In this document: positions 1 through 7,999 of the stretch, one piece after another
Position numbering within the stretch: position 1 is the stretch's first letter
Layout of the letters: every line of letters starts with the position of its first letter
Virus record (IMG/VR): IMGVR_UViG_3300018481_000071
Coordinates: 1-25,122 of that record
Source of the DNA: a virus
Strand: one strand, 5' to 3'
Length of the DNA stretch: 25,122 nucleotides
Translations under genes and position numbers: made by a program
Notes under the pieces: generated by a model
What the model saw: the letters and a program-made list of their open reading frames with translations, nothing else
The model's database searches: none
Told to the model about the DNA's origin: nothing

Positions 1-560
1 GTCCAGAGGATGACAAGCTACTTGAGGTAGCCTTCGTCCTTACGGATGACATGCTACAGATCAGAGATGAAATCAGTATCGTCATCCACCGGGACTACAT
101 TGAGTACGACAGTGCAGCCGACAAGTGGGAGCCACCCTTCGGCATCAACAAGATTGTCGTAGACATGCACAACGAGTCAGGTCTGTGGCGTGCCTGTAAC
201 AACGCACCTTCATCCTTTACCACTCGACGTGTCGAGAACCTACTGTGTGATTGGGTTGAAGCACATGGAGCCAAAGACCTACCACTGGTCGGCAACACCA
301 TTGGGTTCGACAGGAACTTCATCCGTCTCCACATGCCACGGCTACATGCGATGTTCCATTATAGGTCTTTAGACATCTCTAGTATTAAGATCGCATCTCT
401 CCTGTGGAACCCTCTCGATGCTACCGAGCAGCCACGTAACGACAAGGTACACCGTGCACTACCTGATTGCCACGATTCCATTAGGGAACTAGATGCCTAC
501 CGACGAATCATTTTCCACCACGATTTCGCCGACTTTGAAAAAGATCCTTCCGCGAGGTAG
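1..560 (+). CDS. orn: Oligoribonuclease (DEDDh 3'-5' exoribonuclease), 5'-truncated by window edge
   Basis: Orn degrades 2-5 nt RNA oligomers to mononucleotides in the cytoplasm. The open frame continues upstream of the ATG at 51 to the left edge (frame starting at base 3). Those upstream codons read like the Orn region just after the first catalytic motif (PEDDKLLEVAFVLTDD), so the ATG at 51 is internal and the true start, with the D-x-E pair, lies outside the window. Visible family signatures, in order: MHNESGL, PLVGNTIGFDRNFI (exonuclease motif II region with its Asp), HYRSLDISSIK, and HRALPDCHDSIREL, which carries the motif III His and Asp (HxAxxD). The C-terminus ends soon after the last helix, as in normal-length Orn. 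The 3' end overlaps the next gene by 68 bases. It probably salvages nucleotides from degraded host RNA; a role against dinucleotide signals is conjecture. Family assignment is secure. Confidence 0.9.
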   Translation, partial: PEDDKLLEVAFVLTDDMLQIRDEISIVIHRDYIEYDSAADKWEPPFGINKIVVDMHNESGLWRACNNAPSSFTTRRVENLLCDWVEAHGAKDLPLVGNTIGFDRNFIRLHMPRLHAMFHYRSLDISSIKIASLLWNPLDATEQPRNDKVHRALPDCHDSIRELDAYRRIIFHHDFADFEKDPSAR

Positions 561-1002
561 ATACATCTTAGGTGTGGACCCTGGCATGACGACAGGGCTC
601 TCATGGGTCGACATAGTGTCCGGGGAAGAACACTCATGGCGACACGTATCGTTTGATAGTATGGCGAGCTACTTGTGGAGTCTAGGTTACCCCGGCAAGG
701 ACAACATCGCCGCTATCGTTATTGAGGACTTCGCTTTGCTTGGAGGTAAAGCCCTTGCCCAGACAGGTAGCAAGTTCGAGACTTGTCAAGTCATCGGCAT
801 GTTCAAGCTGTGGGCTTATGGTGATGGAACATCAATCTTCATGCAGCCTCCTAGCATTAAGCCGCTTGCCCAAGGCTTTTCCGGCGTCAAGCCTAAGGGC
901 GCTCATAGTCTGTCCCATCATGTCGATGCCTTCAACCACGCCATCTACTGGCTACGAAGACAAGGACATTACCGAACCGTACTTGAAAGAGAAGGAGAAT
1001 GA
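493..1002 (+). CDS. RuvC-like Holliday junction resolvase (RNase H fold)
   Basis: A 169-aa protein with the RuvC/RNase H-like core: ILGVDPGMTTG near residues 25-35 gives the first catalytic Asp (D29), VIEDF gives an acidic residue at 79, and DAFNHA near 145-150 resembles the C-terminal D-x-x-x-H motif. Such phage enzymes cut branched DNA during recombination or before packaging. The ATG at 493 lies inside orn, but AGGGA at 483-487 is five bases upstream, which supports this start. A TTG at 535 is an alternative, which would remove about 14 poorly conserved N-terminal residues. The stop overlaps the next start as ATGA (999-1002), so the two are probably translationally coupled. The fold is clear. 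Exact specificity (Holliday junction versus other branched DNA) cannot be read from the sequence. Confidence 0.8.
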   Translation: MPTDESFSTTISPTLKKILPRGRYILGVDPGMTTGLSWVDIVSGEEHSWRHVSFDSMASYLWSLGYPGKDNIAAIVIEDFALLGGKALAQTGSKFETCQVIGMFKLWAYGDGTSIFMQPPSIKPLAQGFSGVKPKGAHSLSHHVDAFNHAIYWLRRQGHYRTVLEREGE

Positions 1003-1313
1003 CTACCACTGAACAACATCGAGCCCGCGTTAGGGAGGCAAACCTAGTTGCCGCCACCATTCATGGAGGCGTCAACGTGTACACCAAGAAGTGCTGGCAG
1101 TGTAGCTCCACCTTCCTCACCAACGAGAGCTTCGTCAACCTATGTAGTGATGACTGCCTGTCGGATTACCTCTACGACAGGGGACTTGATTGGGTACCCG
1201 AAGAGAACCCTGCCGACAGGTGGGCCATCGAGCCAGCAGGGATCATCAACAGTGACACCATCAGGGTGCTACAACAGTGGGCACGTAAGGTGCTAGCCAT
1301 GAAGCTAGACTAG
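999..1313 (+). CDS. Small Cys4 (zinc-ribbon-like) protein of unknown function
   Basis: A 104-aa protein starting in an ATGA overlap with the resolvase gene, behind a strong AGAAGGAGA ribosome-binding site. Residues 30-55 hold CWQC and CSDDC (C32, C35, C49, C53), spaced like a treble-clef or FCS/TRASH-type zinc site. The rest shows no recognised domain; a basic N-terminal helix and a C-terminal helix (VLQQWARKVLAMKL) are apparent. It is the last plus-strand gene, and its stop codon overlaps the stop of the converging whiB gene. A nucleic-acid-binding or protein-interaction role is plausible from the zinc site alone, but no function is assigned. Confidence 0.75.
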   Translation: MTTTEQHRARVREANLVAATIHGGVNVYTKKCWQCSSTFLTNESFVNLCSDDCLSDYLYDRGLDWVPEENPADRWAIEPAGIINSDTIRVLQQWARKVLAMKLD

Positions 1314-1531
1314 AAGACACGTGCAAACTTGAGGTTACTCCTAAAGTCCTTGGTCGTTCCTCCCCATACACCGTAGGCATCGTACTTGATAGCCTCCAAC
1401 ATACAGGAACCCTTGACAGGACAACCCTCGCAGTACTTCTGGATCATCCTGGTCATGTCTTTCATCGAAGGTGAGAAGGCTAGTTCGTATGCTTCCTTGC
1501 TGTCTTTGCAGTTGGCTCTTGCATTGTCCAC
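1310..1531 (-). CDS. whiB: WhiB-family (Wbl) iron-sulfur regulatory protein
   Basis: A 73-aa protein with the Wbl signature: C8, C34, C37 and C43 (C...CxxCxxxxxC) to ligate an Fe-S cluster, followed by GVWGG at residues 54-58 and a short basic tail. Wbl proteins are confined to actinobacteria and their phages; they bind the primary sigma factor and activate or repress host promoters. The phage homologue WhiB-TM4 of mycobacteriophage TM4 is a known precedent. The start is a GTG at 1531 preceded by AAGGGGAG four bases upstream. It is separated from the late operon by 72 bases carrying a perfect inverted repeat, so it may have its own regulation or be an attenuated distal gene. The 3' end overlaps the converging plus-strand gene by four bases. 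Short for a WhiB but all key residues are present. Confidence 0.9.
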   Translation of the reverse strand: MDNARANCKDSKEAYELAFSPSMKDMTRMIQKYCEGCPVKGSCMLEAIKYDAYGVWGGTTKDFRSNLKFARVF

Positions 1532-1553
1532 GATTCTCCCCTTAGACTGGGAA

Positions 1554-1598
1554 AGGCTAGGTCAGTTTGTGCCCCCCTCACACACGCTGACCTAGCCT
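1554..1598. repeat. Perfect 12-bp inverted repeat between NlpC/P60 gene and whiB (possible terminator/operator)
   Basis: AGGCTAGGTCAG (1554-1565) and CTGACCTAGCCT (1587-1598) are exact reverse complements separated by 21 bases; the loop contains TGTG and CACA, which could extend the stem. It is the only substantial non-coding interval in the late operon. On the minus strand the stem is followed by TTCCC, a poor U-tract, so a classical intrinsic terminator is uncertain. A pausing or attenuation hairpin, an RNA-processing site or a protein-binding palindrome upstream of whiB are alternatives. An 8-bp palindrome (AAACGTTT) lies immediately to the right, over the NlpC/P60 stop codon. Confidence 0.6.
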
Positions 1599-1603
1599 AA
1601 CCC

Positions 1604-2086
1604 TCAAACGTTTAGATGTATGCCAAACACATTGTCATTTGGATGTAACTCACGTGTGATAGGTGGACCACCTACAGACTCCATGATCTTACCTTCGCCC
1701 ACGTACACTGCCATGTGACCAACATAAACCATACCTCTCCAACCACCTTCCCATGCAACAAGGTCACCGGAGTCCAGCTCTGATACGGACACACGTGTAC
1801 CAATCACACCACCAGGGAATAGGTCTTCACCTACCTCATAGCCTATTGATTGGTACACTGCATTCACCAGAGCTGAGCATTCAATCCCTCCTGCTGTACC
1901 TGTGTTCTCGCTAGGTACACCACTCCACATCGAAGCACCGCTACCATCTACGAACCTAAGCCCTGTCGCAGAGCCAGTGTCCGCAGCATAAGGTGGGATA
2001 GGTGTAGGTATACGTGCAGGTAATCCCATTTTTACTGGGTCGATAACAGGTGCGTCCATCCCGGCATCGACAGGAGGCTGAGTCAT
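1604..2086 (-). CDS. NlpC/P60-family peptidoglycan peptidase
   Basis: A 160-aa protein. After a Pro-rich N-terminal segment (residues 1-40) comes a compact NlpC/P60 domain: GIECSALV places the catalytic Cys at 70, LDSGDLVAWEG is the usual strand before the His motif, and VGHMAVYVGEGKIMES places the catalytic His at 124. These enzymes cleave the gamma-D-Glu to diamino acid bond of wall peptides. No signal peptide or wall-binding domain is seen. The start is an ATG following TAGGAGGA. It lies directly after the lysozyme-like/M15-like hydrolase and the giant ejection-type protein, far from the holin, so a virion-associated wall-penetration role is more likely than lysis; that is inference from context. 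Confidence 0.85.
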   Translation of the reverse strand: MTQPPVDAGMDAPVIDPVKMGLPARIPTPIPPYAADTGSATGLRFVDGSGASMWSGVPSENTGTAGGIECSALVNAVYQSIGYEVGEDLFPGGVIGTRVSVSELDSGDLVAWEGGWRGMVYVGHMAVYVGEGKIMESVGGPPITRELHPNDNVFGIHLNV

Positions 2087-2094
2087 ATGTCCTC

Positions 2095-3192
2095 CTATAG
2101 GAATGAGATGTGCACATGGTCACGGTGGGCACCAGTGTCATTGTTCATGGAGGGATGAGAGTACTGAGACCAACTTCCATTCTGCCAGATGCGATCACGC
2201 CAGATGATGTACTTGGTACCATAGGCAGACGGGTTGTTGATGAACCACTGAGCAACTGAGTTGCCCTGCTGGATACCTTGTGAGGATTTGTAGTTACCGA
2301 TCATCACATCAAGGGCCTTACCCTTAGGATGATCTGAACCTGAGACAGAGCCACCTCCATATCCACCGATGTTGTTGATACCGAACGTCTTCTGAATGAA
2401 GCTTTGTGCAGCAGCTGCGTTACCTGCTAGACCACCTGAGGTAGTGGGTCCGTAGTTACCCCCATTGTAAGCAGCCTGCATGGCAGAAGGCACAGAGCTG
2501 GGGATGTACTTCGAGTAGGCACCAGTCTTATACACAGTCCATGCGTTCAACCCCTGTGACTGGTAAATGTTATAGGCAGCGATAGCAGATTGCAACGGGT
2601 CCATCGGGTTAGTAGGATACCACGGATTACCCTGATGGACTGAGTTGATCTGAAACAAGCCCTGATCTATCGTGCCATTAGGGTTACTGTGGGAGGCACC
2701 TGGGTTCCATGATGACTCAGCCATAGCAATAGCCATCATCGTAGGTAGCTGTGCCTCGGAGAATCCTGCACGACGCAGGACGTTAGCTACACCTTGAGCA
2801 CCACCACCTCCCCAGTCACCTGAGTAGCCTGACCCACCTCCACCTGCATAGTTAAGTGCACCGAAGTTAGGATCGTTCTGCCAGAAAGCCTGACCTGCTG
2901 CCGCAGCATCAGCCCTCGACTTAGCCTCGATACGTGCCCACTCTTGTTGCTTGAGTGCATCGTTACGTGCACTGACTACTGCGTCAGCCTGGATGGCACC
3001 TGTCGTAGCCTTAGCTGAGTTGCCCCTGATGGTATCGAGACGGGTGTAGTACGTGTCGTACGGCAGCTGTCCCGCCGTAGGTGAGATGGTATCTTGTGCC
3101 TGCTGGCTCTGATACCTCTGCTGTACTGCCTCGTCTGTCTTCTCCCAGGCTAGCTTATTCTTGTCACCTTCCAGAAGAGAGGGTGCTGTCAT
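2095..3192 (-). CDS. Bifunctional virion-type wall hydrolase: lysozyme-like/SLT domain plus M15-like peptidase domain
   Basis: 365 aa. Residues 1-110 are Gln/Ala-rich and probably helical; a Gly-rich linker follows (117-131). Residues 135-245 are a lysozyme-like/transglycosylase domain: MAIAMAESSWNP gives the catalytic Glu at 159, then DQGLFQIN and AAYNIY. A second linker leads to a C-terminal VanY/M15-like peptidase domain with SDHPKGKALDVM (H288, D295), YIIWRDRIW and AHRDHVHISF (H356, H359, H361), the metal-binding pattern of this group. The protein could cut both glycan and peptide. It starts in an ATGA overlap with the 1600-aa ejection-type gene, preceded by GGGAGG. Together with the following NlpC/P60 gene it is best read as wall-penetration machinery delivered with the DNA. 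Domain calls are strong; the virion location is inferred. Confidence 0.88.
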   Translation of the reverse strand: MTAPSLLEGDKNKLAWEKTDEAVQQRYQSQQAQDTISPTAGQLPYDTYYTRLDTIRGNSAKATTGAIQADAVVSARNDALKQQEWARIEAKSRADAAAAGQAFWQNDPNFGALNYAGGGGSGYSGDWGGGGAQGVANVLRRAGFSEAQLPTMMAIAMAESSWNPGASHSNPNGTIDQGLFQINSVHQGNPWYPTNPMDPLQSAIAAYNIYQSQGLNAWTVYKTGAYSKYIPSSVPSAMQAAYNGGNYGPTTSGGLAGNAAAAQSFIQKTFGINNIGGYGGGSVSGSDHPKGKALDVMIGNYKSSQGIQQGNSVAQWFINNPSAYGTKYIIWRDRIWQNGSWSQYSHPSMNNDTGAHRDHVHISFL

Positions 3193-6100
3193 TCAGACAT
3201 CCTCCCTGTCGCCACAGAAGGAAGTCCGATCCTACCCTTTTCAATCCTGTCCTTGAGCATGAGGAAGGGATCATTCTCTTCTTGATACTTCTGGTTATCC
3301 TGACGTGCGATGTTAAAGTAGCTAGCCCTATCGGTGTCCTGCATGTTGAAGGGCAGCCAGTAGTTCTGCATACTCTGGTTGAAGAAGAAGTCCTTCTCAC
3401 CCTTCTCCATAGCACGTGACTCATCGAGCTTACCACTCGACAGGAGTTCCTCAATCGAACCTGTGGCAGATATACCCGACAGGGCAGACAGCTGGTTCAG
3501 GTATGGGATACCTCTGTCGATCCACTCGCTCTGATCTGGGATATAATGTTCCTCAGCAAACAGATGATGACCCTGCTGTAGACCAATAGGAATCTTAGCG
3601 AGTGGGTTAAGCATCTCTCCAATGTTAGCAGCAACATTACCCTGCAAGACACTAGCCATTGCCTCAGTAGGTGAACCATAATCCACCATAGTACCCTGTC
3701 GGTTATCATTCGCCAGGGGGCCAAACAAACTCTTACGAAGGAAGTCAGGGTAGTAGCTACCTTCCGGGAACTTACCTTCCTCACCTGGCTCCATACCTAG
3801 CATACCCTGTAGGTTAGTGTGAACTTTCTGGATAGCAATAGGTCGTTGCGGGTTAGTAAGCGTGGTCATAAACATGGTAGGTGCAGCCTGCTTGAACCAC
3901 TGGTAGAAGGGGAAGACACGACGCATGTACTTACCCTCGAACTTCGACAGGCCGCTAGCATCCGGGTGGAACTTCAAGACACGTGTCGAGAGACTACGCA
4001 TCATAGCCTCAGCACTGTCGAACTGACCAGTCACCTTACCGTTCTGCATCAGACCAATGAGGTGTGCCAGTCTTGCGTTGTTGGAGCTAACCTCTGACAC
4101 CTTACCTGCCACCTGGATCAGAGACAGTTCATTGATGGCATCGAGAGGCTTGTTAAGCCCACCACCTGAGGCTTCGAGGATGTCCTCTAGCTTACGGTAA
4201 TCAAGCAGCATACCTGACTGGTGTGCCCACCACTCGATCTGATTGTACGAGACATCTTCTGTCTTACCGTTCTTCATCTTAACGGAGACAGCCTTACCCG
4301 TAGCCTTAGGCGGGTTCGGAGACAGGAGGGCATTGACCCTTGCCAGGTCATCCTGAACACCATCCAGGCCCTTCTTACCCTTCCACCCTGTCGTACCTCC
4401 GAGCTTACCTCCTACACGTTGAACCTCAAGTGCCTTTAAGTTGTTGGCAGGGTTCATGTACCGAGCACCATCCATGCCAGTGAAGATGCTATCACCAATG
4501 AAGTTTCTCATGTGGTGACTGACACGGAGGACAGTAGAGCTAAGCTTCCAAGCCGACAGGTAGGGGTCGATGAAGTCCTTCATCAACTTGTTGTTGAAGT
4601 TGGTGTTCTTCATAATCTCACGTGAGTACCGACCGAGCATGTCGATATGCTCAGGATGGTAGTACATGTCACGGTCCACCATATGTGACAGGTCGAAGTC
4701 CTTAGACCTAGCAATCTTCAACATGCCAGGCTGCTTCACTGCACTACCAAACTCAGCAGAGAAGTACCTGCCTACAGCTGAGTGACTTGACAACTCCATC
4801 TGTACCTGTCGGTGCTTGTTGAGGAAACCAATGGGGTCCTCAATGTTAGTGACCTCACGCCACTGCTCCGGTACCTCAAGGTGGTTATCCTTAGCCCTGT
4901 ACTCGAAGCCCACGTCATGCTTACGCATAAGCTGGTTGATAGTGTCCAGCTCGAAACCATTCCTGAATGCACTGGTGTCACCCCAAGAATTGACACCTGA
5001 ACTCATGGAGATGGTGTTCTCCATCGCAGCATTTAGGTCAGCGTATGCAGTCTTCTGAGTAGCTGATAAGCCAGCCGAACCCGACCTGTTACGCAGAGCC
5101 TCAAAAGCATAATGAACATCAAGAGGATCATGCTCTCTCAGCCTCACCATGATGTTATTGAACTGGGCCATAGTATCACCAAAGTGATTGAAAGCCTGGC
5201 GTCCGATAGGGAAGAGCTTACCCATACCATAGCCACCTGAGACAGCACCAATGATGCCATCCAGCATACGTCGGAACAGACCATCAGTGACGACACCTGG
5301 CACGTCGATCTGACGGACACCTGCCATCTGAGCACCAGTCTGGATGATCTTGACCTGCTGCCTAGCCCACCTCTGCTGCTGCTTGTTCACCTGATTGGTG
5401 TTGTTACTGGTGCGACGTGCCTTCGCCTGCTGACCAGGCTGTGAGGTCCAAGGGTTCTGTTGGCGTGAACCTCGTGCATTCATAGTAGAGTTCGTGGACT
5501 GTAGTCTGTTACTCTGCTGCACATGTCGTGCAGTCTGGATGTCAGACTCGATGACCTTCTCAGCGATACGTGCACCTGCCGTACCTGTTGCAATGGTGGC
5601 ACCGTTATCACTGGCACCACTGGCACGCGCAGCCTTACTCGCAGCGTTAGGCAGGTCAGCTACGGCAGCGAGCTTCTCACCTACGCCTACGTCAGGATCA
5701 TCGAGAGTCTTGGCAAGGTCATCACCTAACCTACCACCGACCTCCTTACCAATGGCAGAGTCACGTGTAGCGTGCTCCGCTAGGTTAGCCATAGCCTTGC
5801 TGTGCAGTGCCTCTCGCTTACCCCAAATCTCAGTGGCGTAGGTTACAGCACGCTTATCAAACGTCTGCCCTGTATGATGTGCTGCATGGATAGCCCGAAC
5901 GATCTCAGGGATAGCCTCATCAGCTGACTTGCCAGCCTGCAACAACTCGATAGACTTAGCTGCCGCCGCCATCTGTGAGCTGGGAGGAATGCTCCACTTG
6001 GAGAACTGCATCTTGTTAACGAGAGCAGGTCCCAATGCTTCGTACACATCATGGGGGTGCATAGGATAGCTTGCTCCCCCAGGTGAACTGATGTTATCGT

Positions 6101-7991
6101 AGATACCCTTAGACTCATTAGCTGCCTTGCTAGCCTTAAGGTCTTCCATGACCTTACCCTGCATGGCTACTTTCTTCTGCTTGAAGTCCATGCCATCCAG
6201 GTCAGTCCTACGTTCCTGGTTACGTACCCATGTAGTAGCCTTGTTAGTGAGAGCCCTAATCTCTTCGTACTGCTGGCTAGTTGTCCTGACTGCCGCTTCA
6301 CCTGCCTTGCGGGCAGCAGTAGGTACCACGATGGGTACCTCACCTGTGATCTTAGCTGCCGTCTCGACTAGTGTCTCACCTGTCCTGGCAGCTGTAGTCG
6401 TAACCAGATCATTCGCTACGTTGGAGACTGGAATCTTATTGCTAGCCGCAGCAAGGTCAGTAGCTACATCACCTGTTGACTCAGGCATGGAGACACGAGG
6501 CGGCGCACTTTCATCGACAGGGTGGATAACAGATGGGCGAGAGGTAACCTGCTCAGCTACTGCATCAGTGACAGCTTTCGTATCCTCCACCTTAGCTGCC
6601 GCGACGGTGACATCATCAACCCTCTTAGCCGCAGCGGCTGTGGTAGGCTCCATCATGTTCACAAGCCACTTAGGCAGAGGCTTACCTGCCATCGCCTTTA
6701 TAGCATCCTTGGTACCTTGATGCCAGTCAGTAGGAATCTTGGAGACTTCCCTGACCTCACGTTCAGAGAAAGGAGCCCTGGGTCGTGTACGTTTGACAGC
6801 CGACAGGTCAGTGACACCCTCAGCACCAGCCTGGAACCTGGACACAGGTAGACCAGCCATGATGGCTTCTTCTGGTGGCAACGGGGCCTTAGGAGCCGCA
6901 CGTTCTAGATCACCAGCACCGAACATACCTTGCTGGCCCTCTACCTTAGGCGTGACCTGAGGTCCATTGAACCCCACACCCTGCCTACCTGTCGGAGGTG
7001 CAACAAGGTTCCTGAGGTTCTCACCAATCTGGTCAAGGTCAAACGGTGCCTTAGGTCCAGTAGGTGTGAAGGCGTTGAAGTTACCGAGTCCCGAAGGTGT
7101 AGCTGCTCGTGCTCCTTGTCCAATCGTAGGCATGACACTCTGCGTAGGTACAGAACCCGCAGCACGTCTAGCCTTACCTGCCTGCATAGCCATGACAGAG
7201 TTAAGTGATCCAGGTGCACCGGCAGGTGTAGGGGCAGCACCCGGCATAGGTGAGCCCCCGCCCCTACCTCCCGTTGGCCCAGGACCAGGAGTAGGTGTGG
7301 GTGTAGTAGGTGCAGCACCACCAGTAGGTCCTCCACCTGTGGGACCTGTGTTAGGTGATGGAGGATTGGTACCACCACCAGTAGGTCCAGCACCTGGAGA
7401 AGGTGGTTGTGTCTGACGTGCGATAGCTTCGGCAGCCGTAGCCTCAGCAGGGATGACATCATCCGGGCCAAGCTCACGTACCGCAGCCTTACCCTTAGTG
7501 ATACCCTTGTAACCTGCGCTGGCACCCTTACCTAGCCAGCCAAGAGGGATGAAGTTCAGAGGGTCAGTGAACAAGTCCCAAGCTAGACCTGTTGCGAAGT
7601 CACCATCGTTGTCACTAAAGTCACCAGCAGCCGCTCTCCGCGTCTTGGAGATGTCAGCACCGCGCGTCTTGTCGATACCCGACAGGCCAGCCCACAGTGA
7701 TTCGAGAGGGTTGTCTGTGTTGGGGTCCTTATCGTAGGTGTCCTTGATAACATTGTTCAAAGCAAAGGCAGGTCGAGAGATAACGTCGAACAACCTGTCA
7801 AGGAACCCTAGTTCATCAGGTCGCTTCTCTACTGATGAGTCAAAGGTTTCGGGATTCCAGAGCGGACCCTCAGGTATATCATATCGAGGCGTCGTAGGTG
7901 AAGCACCACTAGCCCCTGTCGGAACATAGCGGCGCTCACCACTCCTACGAATAGCTTCGTTGAGTGCATCCCAATTCTGCTTTGACGCCAC
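3189..7991 (-). CDS. Giant (1600 aa) putative internal virion/DNA-ejection protein
   Basis: The largest gene here. GTG start at 7991, five bases after an AGGAG (TTAGGAGTTGAG). Visible regions: a charged N-terminus with a hydrophobic patch around residues 136-155; a Pro/Gly hinge at about 194-262 of repeated PTGGG/PSPG units; a long Ala/Thr/Lys-rich, probably helical segment; a Gln/Asn-rich basic stretch; and a C-terminal half with amphipathic helices and motifs such as FRNG, RVSHHMRNFIGDS and RRVFPFYQWFKQAAP. I recognise no enzyme domain. Length, lack of a wall-hydrolase motif of its own and position between a 529-aa coiled-coil protein and two wall hydrolases resemble the large internal/ejection proteins of podoviruses. 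It may instead be a polyvalent virion protein of another type. Its end overlaps the next start (ATGA). Confidence 0.75.
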   Translation of the reverse strand: MASKQNWDALNEAIRRSGERRYVPTGASGASPTTPRYDIPEGPLWNPETFDSSVEKRPDELGFLDRLFDVISRPAFALNNVIKDTYDKDPNTDNPLESLWAGLSGIDKTRGADISKTRRAAAGDFSDNDGDFATGLAWDLFTDPLNFIPLGWLGKGASAGYKGITKGKAAVRELGPDDVIPAEATAAEAIARQTQPPSPGAGPTGGGTNPPSPNTGPTGGGPTGGAAPTTPTPTPGPGPTGGRGGGSPMPGAAPTPAGAPGSLNSVMAMQAGKARRAAGSVPTQSVMPTIGQGARAATPSGLGNFNAFTPTGPKAPFDLDQIGENLRNLVAPPTGRQGVGFNGPQVTPKVEGQQGMFGAGDLERAAPKAPLPPEEAIMAGLPVSRFQAGAEGVTDLSAVKRTRPRAPFSEREVREVSKIPTDWHQGTKDAIKAMAGKPLPKWLVNMMEPTTAAAAKRVDDVTVAAAKVEDTKAVTDAVAEQVTSRPSVIHPVDESAPPRVSMPESTGDVATDLAAASNKIPVSNVANDLVTTTAARTGETLVETAAKITGEVPIVVPTAARKAGEAAVRTTSQQYEEIRALTNKATTWVRNQERRTDLDGMDFKQKKVAMQGKVMEDLKASKAANESKGIYDNISSPGGASYPMHPHDVYEALGPALVNKMQFSKWSIPPSSQMAAAAKSIELLQAGKSADEAIPEIVRAIHAAHHTGQTFDKRAVTYATEIWGKREALHSKAMANLAEHATRDSAIGKEVGGRLGDDLAKTLDDPDVGVGEKLAAVADLPNAASKAARASGASDNGATIATGTAGARIAEKVIESDIQTARHVQQSNRLQSTNSTMNARGSRQQNPWTSQPGQQAKARRTSNNTNQVNKQQQRWARQQVKIIQTGAQMAGVRQIDVPGVVTDGLFRRMLDGIIGAVSGGYGMGKLFPIGRQAFNHFGDTMAQFNNIMVRLREHDPLDVHYAFEALRNRSGSAGLSATQKTAYADLNAAMENTISMSSGVNSWGDTSAFRNGFELDTINQLMRKHDVGFEYRAKDNHLEVPEQWREVTNIEDPIGFLNKHRQVQMELSSHSAVGRYFSAEFGSAVKQPGMLKIARSKDFDLSHMVDRDMYYHPEHIDMLGRYSREIMKNTNFNNKLMKDFIDPYLSAWKLSSTVLRVSHHMRNFIGDSIFTGMDGARYMNPANNLKALEVQRVGGKLGGTTGWKGKKGLDGVQDDLARVNALLSPNPPKATGKAVSVKMKNGKTEDVSYNQIEWWAHQSGMLLDYRKLEDILEASGGGLNKPLDAINELSLIQVAGKVSEVSSNNARLAHLIGLMQNGKVTGQFDSAEAMMRSLSTRVLKFHPDASGLSKFEGKYMRRVFPFYQWFKQAAPTMFMTTLTNPQRPIAIQKVHTNLQGMLGMEPGEEGKFPEGSYYPDFLRKSLFGPLANDNRQGTMVDYGSPTEAMASVLQGNVAANIGEMLNPLAKIPIGLQQGHHLFAEEHYIPDQSEWIDRGIPYLNQLSALSGISATGSIEELLSSGKLDESRAMEKGEKDFFFNQSMQNYWLPFNMQDTDRASYFNIARQDNQKYQEENDPFLMLKDRIEKGRIGLPSVATGRMSE

Positions 7992-7999
7992 CTCAACTC

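Noticed and set aside
6127-6720. 197-aa plus-strand ORF inside the 1600-aa gene
   Set aside because: Low-complexity Ser/Ala/Val composition mirrors the Ala/Thr-rich coding strand opposite; no ribosome-binding site or operon context.
7195-7405. Short repeated units suggesting a CRISPR or satellite array
   Set aside because: They are Pro/Gly codon repeats inside an open frame, without uniform repeats and unique spacers.
6941-7525. 194-aa minus-strand ORF inside the 1600-aa gene in another frame
   Set aside because: Leu/Val/His-rich shadow of the Pro/Gly hinge codons; no independent start signal.
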